NCBI GenBank assembly: GCA_000721375.1
Contig: JOGW01000029.1
Span: 1-64,000 of the forward strand
Direction: 5' to 3'
DNA: 64,000 nucleotides
From: Streptomyces sp. NRRL B-3428
GTDB taxonomy: Bacteria; Actinomycetota; Actinomycetes; Streptomycetales; Streptomycetaceae
The position numbers were made by a program, and so were the translations under genes. Under the pieces are notes generated by a model. The model was not told the DNA's origin, ran no database searches, and saw only the letters and a program-made list of their open reading frames with translations. Below, piece after piece: positions 59,007 through 64,000 of the stretch (position 1 is its first letter; each line of letters starts with the position of its first letter).

Positions 59007-60050
59007 ATGAGAATGACCGACATATCGCTGGACTGGCTGCTTCCCGGCGGAGTGCTGCTGCTCGGCATGCTGGTGGCGGTGGCGGTGGTCACGCGCGGCA
59101 AGCGCGCCGGGAAGGCGGTGGAGCAGGACTCCTGGGAGCGCAGCGAGGAGCGCCGCAGGCGCAAGGAGGCCGTCTACGGATCGGCCTCATACCTGCTGCT
59201 GTTCTGCTGTGCCGCTGTCGCCGCCGCGCTCTCCTTCCGCGGCCTGGTCGGCTTCGGCCGCGAGAACCTCAGCCTGGACGGCGGCTGGGAGTACCTGGTC
59301 CCCTTCGGGCTCGACGGTGCGGCGATGTTCTGCTCCGTACTCGCGGTGCGCGAGGCGAGCCACGGCGATGCCGCGCTCGGCTCGCGGCTGCTCGTGTGGA
59401 CCTTCGCGGGTGCCGCGGCCTGGTTCAACTGGGTGCACGCACCACGGGGGTTGGGCCACGCGGGCGCGCCGCAGTTCTTCGCGGGGATGTCACTGAGCGC
59501 CGCGGTGCTCTTCGACCGCGCGCTCAAACAGACCCGCCGGGCCGCCCTGCGCGAACAGGGCCTGGTGCCGCGTCCGCTGCCGCAGATCCGTATCGTGCGC
59601 TGGCTCAGGGCGCCGCGTGAGACCTATGCCGCATGGTCGCTGATGCTCCTGGAGAACGTACGCACCCTCGACGAGGCCGTCGACGAGGTGCGCGACGACC
59701 GCAAGACCAAGGAGCAGAACCGTCTGCGCAGGCGCGACCACGAACGCGTGGAGCGCGCACGGCTCAAGGCGCTGAGCCGCGGCCATGCCTTCAACGGCGG
59801 CCGCCGCACCGGCAACCGCCTCGAAGTGGAGGCGGTCGCGCCCGGCGCCGGCAGTCCGCAGTCCGTCGGGGAGCCGGCCATAGCGAGCGCGGAGCAACTG
59901 CCCCTGCGTACCCGGCCCTCCCTCCAGGCCGTGACCGGCACCGAAGGCCCGGTCACCGTCGACCTCACCGCGGAGGACGACACCCAGACGCTTCCACGAC
60001 TGGACTCCCTCGAGCAGAAGCTCAAGGATCTGGAGCAGCAATTCGGCTGA
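59007..60050 (+). CDS. DUF2637 domain membrane protein
   Basis: A 347-residue protein. Four to five hydrophobic helices lie within residues 10-165 (SYLLLFCCAAVAAALSFRGL, FGLDGAAMFCSVLAVREASH, LVWTFAGAAAWFNWVHA), the DUF2637 pattern. A basic cytoplasmic helical tail follows (RKTKEQNRLRRRDHERVERA) and a C-terminal coiled-coil (LPRLDSLEQKLKDLEQQFG). Related proteins in actinomycetes include plasmid-spread (Spd)-like membrane proteins, but this copy has no transfer genes around it. The 216 bp upstream hold no gene. Confidence 0.8.
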   Translation: MRMTDISLDWLLPGGVLLLGMLVAVAVVTRGKRAGKAVEQDSWERSEERRRRKEAVYGSASYLLLFCCAAVAAALSFRGLVGFGRENLSLDGGWEYLVPFGLDGAAMFCSVLAVREASHGDAALGSRLLVWTFAGAAAWFNWVHAPRGLGHAGAPQFFAGMSLSAAVLFDRALKQTRRAALREQGLVPRPLPQIRIVRWLRAPRETYAAWSLMLLENVRTLDEAVDEVRDDRKTKEQNRLRRRDHERVERARLKALSRGHAFNGGRRTGNRLEVEAVAPGAGSPQSVGEPAIASAEQLPLRTRPSLQAVTGTEGPVTVDLTAEDDTQTLPRLDSLEQKLKDLEQQFG

Positions 60051-60063
60051 GCGTCAAAGGAGT

Positions 60064-60090
60064 TGGGGGCACTCCCGAGGAGTGCCCCCA
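60064..60090. terminator. terminator between DUF2637 and ATPase genes
   Basis: Perfect 12-bp arms 60064-60075 and 60079-60090 with a CGA loop, 14 bp after the DUF2637 stop and 31 bp from the convergent gene stop. Confidence 0.82.
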
Positions 60091-60120
60091 CATCGAGCGG
60101 CGGTCCGTTCCTGTGCCACA

Positions 60121-60564
60121 TCAGGCCGGGCCGCTGTCGAGTTCGAACCACACCACCTTCCCGGACCCGTACGCCATGACGCCCCAGGCGTCCGCGAGGG
60201 ACTGCACGAGCAGCAGCCCTCTGCCGTTGGTGCGCGTACCGTCGTCGGCGATCGGTACCCGCGCCTTGGGCCTGCGGGCTGTGTAGTCCCGCACTTCGAC
60301 CCTCAGCCGTTCCGGTGCCACGGTCGCGGTGACCACCGCGTCGTACTCCGTGTGCACCAGTGCATTGGTGACTATCTCGCTGGTCAGCAACTCCGCCACT
60401 TCCGAGCGTCCGGGCTTGCCCCAGTGCGAGAGCAACTCCCGTAACGCACGGCGCACTTCGGGCACCGCGCGCAGATCGGATCGTCCGAGTCTGCACTTCA
60501 GTGATGCGCTGTCCCCCTGTGCCGTGGCGCCGTCAGCCGACCGCTGCCTCGCCTGCCCTGTCAT
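60121..60564 (-). CDS. RsbW-like ATP-binding protein (HATPase_c_2)
   Basis: A 147-residue single-domain GHKL protein. The N-box is LTSEIVTNALVH, the G1 region VEVRDYTARRPKARV, and the G2 region TNGRGLLLVQSLADAWGV. Streptomyces encodes many such proteins, which can act as anti-sigma factors or serine kinases of anti-anti-sigma factors. No partner sigma or anti-anti-sigma gene is adjacent, so the target is unknown. Confidence 0.88.
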   Translation of the reverse strand: MTGQARQRSADGATAQGDSASLKCRLGRSDLRAVPEVRRALRELLSHWGKPGRSEVAELLTSEIVTNALVHTEYDAVVTATVAPERLRVEVRDYTARRPKARVPIADDGTRTNGRGLLLVQSLADAWGVMAYGSGKVVWFELDSGPA

Positions 60565-60807
60565 GACCCCGCCCCGTGCGCCGATGACTGCTCCCCTTCT
60601 GCGTTCTGGGTAGTACTTCGCTCCCGTACTCCGGTTGGCCTGCTTCCTCGAACAGGTTCACGGAATGCATTCCCGCCCACTCCACGCAGCACGCATGTCG
60701 ATTCGTCAACTAAGCGCGGGGCGCGGCGTATCGGGGAGTGCGGGTGGAAAGCGGGGAACATCAGGAGCAGTGCGTGGGAGCCGACCGGCAATCGAACAGG
60801 AGCCGTG

Positions 60808-63800
60808 ATGCACGACGACCGAAAGCTGGTGCAGGGACGTCTGGAGCGCGCCCTGCGGCAGTTCATCCGCCCCGCCCAGTACGGGGAGCGGGTGCCGCTG
60901 GCCCTTTCCGTATGGCATGCGCCGGGTGAACCCGTGCCGGTGGCAAAGGCCCTGGAGGCGGAGTTCGTCCAGTTCGAAGCCGGGACGATGTGGGGCAGCC
61001 CCTGGTCCACCAGCTGGTTCCGCCTCGAGGGCGCGGTGCCCGCCGAGTGGGCGGGCCGCCATGTCGAGGTGGTCGTCGATCCGGGGTTCAGTGGGGACGG
61101 GCCCGGCTTCCAGGCGGAGGGGCTGCTGTACGACGCCACGGGTGTACCGCTCAAGGGAATTCATCCGCGCAACCGCCATCTGACCGTCGCGGAGAGCGCC
61201 GAGGGCGGTGAGGGAGTTCAGCTGCTGTTCGAGGCCGCGGCGAATCCGGCCGTACTGCACGACTTCGAGCCGACCCGCCTGGGCGACATCCTGACTGCCG
61301 GGGATCGTCCCATCTACAGATTCGCGTCTGCCGATCTCGCCGTACTGCACCCGGAGGTCTGGCATCTGGTCCTGGACATCGAGGTGCTCTCGGAACTGAT
61401 GCGGGAGCTCCCGGCCGACCGGCCGCGCTATCACGAGATCCTGCGCGCCCTCGAGGACATGCTCGACGCGCTCGATCTCCATGACGTACCGGGTACGGCC
61501 GCCGCCGCACGGGCCGCGCTCGCCGGTGAACTCGCCAAGCCCGCGGCCGCCAGCGCCCACCGCGTATCGGCCACCGGGCACGCGCACATCGACTCGGCGT
61601 GGCTGTGGCCCCTGCGTGAGACCGTACGCAAGGCCTCGCGCACCTTCGCGAACGTCACCGCGCTCGCCCGCGACTACCCGGAGCTGATCTTCTCCTGTTC
61701 GCAGGCCCAGCAGTACGCGTGGGTCAAGGAGCACCAGCCGCACATCTGGGAGCGCATCAAGAAGGCGGTCGCGGACGGCAACTGGTCGCCGGTCGGCTCG
61801 ATGTGGGTGGAGTCGGACGCCAACATGCCGGGCGGTGAGGCGCTGGTCCGCCAGATCGTCCACGGCAAGCGGTTCTTCAAGGAGGAGCTGGGCGTGGAGA
61901 CGGAGGAGATCTGGCTGCCGGACTCCTTCGGCTACACGGCCGCCTTCCCGCAGCTGGCGAAGCTCGCGGGCGTGCGCTGGTTCCTCACGCAGAAGCTGTC
62001 CTGGAACCAGACCAACAAGATGCCCCACCACACCTTCTGGTGGGAGGGCATCGACGGCACCCGGGTCTTCACCCACTTCCCGCCGGTGGACACGTACAAC
62101 TCCCAGTTCCTCGGCAGCGAACTCGCGCACGTGGAACGCAACTTCGCGGACAAGGGGCGCGCCTCACGCTCCCTGGTCCCCTTCGGCTGGGGCGACGGCG
62201 GTGGCGGCCCCACGCGCGAGATGCTGGAGCGGGCCCGCAGGCTGCGCTCCCTGGAGGGCTCGCCGCGGGTCGAGATCGAGAAGCCCGCCGCCTTCTTCGA
62301 GGCCGCCGAGGAGGAGTACGCCGAGGTCGCGCCGGTCTGGTCGGGCGAGCTGTACCTGGAGTTCCACCGGGCCACGTACACCACGCAGGCCAAGACGAAG
62401 CAGGGCAACCGCCGCAGTGAACACCGGCTGCGCGAGGCCGAGTTGTGGTGCACGGCGGCCGCGCTGCGGGGCGGCGGATACGTCTATCCGTACGACGCCC
62501 TCGACCGCCTGTGGAAGACGGTGCTGCTCCACCAGTTCCACGACATCCTGCCCGGATCCTCGATCGCCTGGGTGCACCGCGAGGCGCGCGAGACCTACGC
62601 ACAGGTGCTGGCCGAGCTGGACGACCTGACGGCGGAGGCCGCCCGGGCGCTCGGCCCGGGCGAACCGGCCGTGCTCAACTCCTCGCCGTACGCCCGCAGC
62701 GAGGTGGTCGACACGGCGGACGGTCCGGTGCACGTCCATGTGCAGGGACTCGCCACCAAGTCCCTCGCGGTCGCCGCCGCGCACACCCGGGACTCGGGCC
62801 TTTCGGCCGAGGAGACGGACGAGGGCATCATCCTCGGCAACGAGCATCTGTCCGTGACGGTCGACCGCGACGGACTGCTCACCTCGGTGCGGGACTTGGA
62901 CGCCGGCGGCCGTGAGGTCCTCGCACCCGGCACCCGCGGCAATCTCCTTCAGCTGCACCCCGACCACCCCAACGAGTACGACGCCTGGGACATCGACAAG
63001 CACTACCGCCGCAAGCACACGGATCTGACGGCCGCCGAGTCGGTGGAGCTCGTGGAGTCCGGTCCGCTGCGCGCCGTCGTCCGGGTGGTACGGGCCTTCG
63101 GCAAGTCCCGTATCACCCAGGAATTGCGCCTCTCCACCGGCAGCCGGCGCCTCGACGTGGTCTGCGACGTGGACTGGCAGGAGTCCGAGAAGGTGCTCAA
63201 GGCGGCCTTCCCGCTGGACGTCCAGGCCGAACGGTCGGCCGCGGAGATCCAGTTCGGACATGTGCACCGGCCCACGCACACCAACACCGGCTGGGACGCG
63301 GCCCGTTTCGAAATCTGCGCGCACCGCTGGCTCAGGGTCGCGGAGGAGGGGTACGGGGTCGCGGTGCTCAACGACTCCACGTACGGCCATGACGTGACGC
63401 GCACCCCGCACGAGGAGGGCCTGGGCACCACGGTCCGGCTGACTCTGCTGAGGGCCCCGCACTCCCCCGATCCCGACACGGACCTCGGCACGCACCGGTT
63501 CACCTACGCGCTGCTGCCGGGGGCTTCGGCCGGGGACGCGGTGGCCGAGGGCCTCGCGCTCAATCTGCCGCTGCGGGTGACCGACGCGCCGGCCGTGTCA
63601 CCACTGGTCACCGTGGACGACCCGGCCGTCACGGTCGAGTCCGTGAAGCTCGCCGAGGACCGCAGCGGCGATGTGGTCGTACGGCTCTACGAGTCGCGCG
63701 GCGGACGGGCGGACGCCTGGCTCACGGCCTCGTTCCCGGTGGAGCGCGCACAGGTGACGGACCTTCTCGAGCGGCCGCTGGGCGCGGCGCGGACGGACGC

Positions 63801-63864
63801 GCGGGGACTCGCGCTGTCGCTGCGCCCCTTCCAGATCGTGACCCTGCGGCTGCGGCCCGCCTGA
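60808..63864 (+). CDS. alpha-mannosidase, GH38
   Basis: A 1018-residue cytoplasmic enzyme of normal GH38 length. An N-terminal beta domain (1-250) is followed by the barrel: Zn ligands in TGHAHIDSAWLWPL (H258, H260, D262), the nucleophile D372 in IWLPDSFGYTAAFPQLAKLA, and the substrate loop KMPHHTFWWEGIDGTRVFTH. A helical middle (IRYP-type YVYPYDALDRLWKTVLLHQF) and long beta C-terminus follow. It retains the N-terminus of the gene at the window's left edge, so the two are paralogues. The ATG at 60808 is preferred over GTG 60805, given CAGGAG 5 nt upstream. It stands alone with its own upstream region. Confidence 0.93.
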   Translation: MHDDRKLVQGRLERALRQFIRPAQYGERVPLALSVWHAPGEPVPVAKALEAEFVQFEAGTMWGSPWSTSWFRLEGAVPAEWAGRHVEVVVDPGFSGDGPGFQAEGLLYDATGVPLKGIHPRNRHLTVAESAEGGEGVQLLFEAAANPAVLHDFEPTRLGDILTAGDRPIYRFASADLAVLHPEVWHLVLDIEVLSELMRELPADRPRYHEILRALEDMLDALDLHDVPGTAAAARAALAGELAKPAAASAHRVSATGHAHIDSAWLWPLRETVRKASRTFANVTALARDYPELIFSCSQAQQYAWVKEHQPHIWERIKKAVADGNWSPVGSMWVESDANMPGGEALVRQIVHGKRFFKEELGVETEEIWLPDSFGYTAAFPQLAKLAGVRWFLTQKLSWNQTNKMPHHTFWWEGIDGTRVFTHFPPVDTYNSQFLGSELAHVERNFADKGRASRSLVPFGWGDGGGGPTREMLERARRLRSLEGSPRVEIEKPAAFFEAAEEEYAEVAPVWSGELYLEFHRATYTTQAKTKQGNRRSEHRLREAELWCTAAALRGGGYVYPYDALDRLWKTVLLHQFHDILPGSSIAWVHREARETYAQVLAELDDLTAEAARALGPGEPAVLNSSPYARSEVVDTADGPVHVHVQGLATKSLAVAAAHTRDSGLSAEETDEGIILGNEHLSVTVDRDGLLTSVRDLDAGGREVLAPGTRGNLLQLHPDHPNEYDAWDIDKHYRRKHTDLTAAESVELVESGPLRAVVRVVRAFGKSRITQELRLSTGSRRLDVVCDVDWQESEKVLKAAFPLDVQAERSAAEIQFGHVHRPTHTNTGWDAARFEICAHRWLRVAEEGYGVAVLNDSTYGHDVTRTPHEEGLGTTVRLTLLRAPHSPDPDTDLGTHRFTYALLPGASAGDAVAEGLALNLPLRVTDAPAVSPLVTVDDPAVTVESVKLAEDRSGDVVVRLYESRGGRADAWLTASFPVERAQVTDLLERPLGAARTDARGLALSLRPFQIVTLRLRPA

Positions 63865-63887
63865 CGGGACAGGCACCGTATGACACC

Positions 63888-63928
63888 CCTGTGCCCGGCT
63901 CCGCGGGAGCTGCGGGGCCGGGCACAGG
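63888..63928. terminator. terminator between GH38 and the right-edge gene
   Basis: CCTGTGCCCGGC (63888-63899) and GCCGGGCACAGG (63917-63928) are perfect 12-bp arms around a 17-nt loop, 24 bp after the GH38 stop. Confidence 0.78.
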
Positions 63929-63951
63929 AAGGGGTGACGTACGCGTGCGAG

Positions 63952-64000
63952 TTACAGGATGCCGAGACCGAGACCGAGGTCCAGCTGAACGGCGGCGTCC
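63952..64000 (-). CDS. C-terminal fragment of an unidentified leftward gene
   Basis: Read on the minus strand, the last 15 sense codons before a TAA at 63954-63952 are DAAVQLDLGLGLGIL. A hydrophobic, repetitive LGLG tail like this occurs on small secreted proteins, but the fragment is too short to assign. Its position, converging on the GH38 gene with a terminator between, supports a real gene end. Confidence 0.35.
   Translation of the reverse strand, partial: DAAVQLDLGLGLGIL

Noticed and set aside
60690..60730. Possible third LacI operator before the third GH38 gene
   Set aside because: Only a partial half-site (CTAAGCGCG) is present with no matching second half.
1..64000. tRNA genes, CRISPR arrays, insertion sequences, attachment sites and biosynthetic gene clusters
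   Set aside because: I looked for T-loop-like GTTCGANTC, regular spaced repeats, transposase motifs and clustered synthases and found none convincing.

Overview
The window is high-GC actinobacterial chromosome and almost certainly Streptomyces. Codon third positions are G/C-saturated, GTG starts are frequent, the carbohydrate ABC transporter has no ATPase gene of its own, several genes look leaderless, and there is a CebR-type box and a DmdR/IdeR-type iron box. Gene content is typical of the genus: RNHCP, DUF2637, DUF4436, HATPase and PucR families. I saw no tRNA, rRNA, CRISPR array, prophage or transposase.

Region 1 (1-13.6 kb) is a divergent catabolic locus that reads as a complete N-glycan utilisation system. 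The leftward operon encodes a lipoprotein sugar-binding protein, two MalF/MalG-like permeases, a GH5-type beta-mannosidase-like enzyme, a secreted (Tat) GH85 endo-beta-N-acetylglucosaminidase and the start of a GH38 alpha-mannosidase cut by the window edge. The rightward operon encodes a large GH38 alpha-mannosidase with C-terminal NEW3-like region, a LacI repressor and a ROK sugar kinase. Two near-identical 14-bp LacI-type palindromes sit in the 279-bp divergent promoter region, one inside the spacer of a TTGACA/TAGCCT promoter and one at the predicted start of the opposite transcript. Inferred pathway: ENGase releases glycans outside, the ABC system imports them, GH38 enzymes remove alpha-mannose, GH5 splits Man-beta-1,4-GlcNAc, and the ROK kinase phosphorylates a product. 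A third GH38 gene, paralogous to the one at the left edge, lies at 60.8-63.9 kb.

Region 2 (13.6-33.1 kb) holds an acyl-CoA ligase divergent from a LuxR-type regulator, a LysE exporter behind four tandem 17-bp repeats, an AlkZ-like protein, a tandem pair of RNHCP genes behind a possible leader peptide, a DUF3224 protein, a galactose oxidase with two CBM32 domains, a DUF4436 membrane protein, the methylmalonyl-CoA mutase operon (mutA-mutB-meaB), a LURP-one/scramblase-like protein, and a molybdopterin oxidoreductase fused to an FAD/[2Fe-2S] reductase.

Region 3 (33.2-42.6 kb) has a large secreted PA14/propeller/CBM/DUF1080 protein, a secreted GH6 cellulase with a CebR-type operator, a secreted esterase, an unknown protein followed by a 36-bp minisatellite, a universal stress protein and an Imm49-like protein.

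Region 4 (42.7-51.7 kb) is a purine catabolism locus: three xanthine dehydrogenase subunits, an NCS2 purine permease and XdhC on the minus strand, opposite a PucR regulator. The only intergenic stretch above 300 bp (45452-45809) contains a helically phased array of GGAGYTC motifs and the xdh terminator.

Region 5 (51.8-64 kb) is mixed: TPR-like and unknown proteins, an SDR, DUF4190, a secreted alginate lyase-like protein, a GntR regulator, an iron-box-controlled FhuF-like protein, DUF2637, an RsbW-like ATPase, the third GH38, and the tail of a leftward gene at the right edge.
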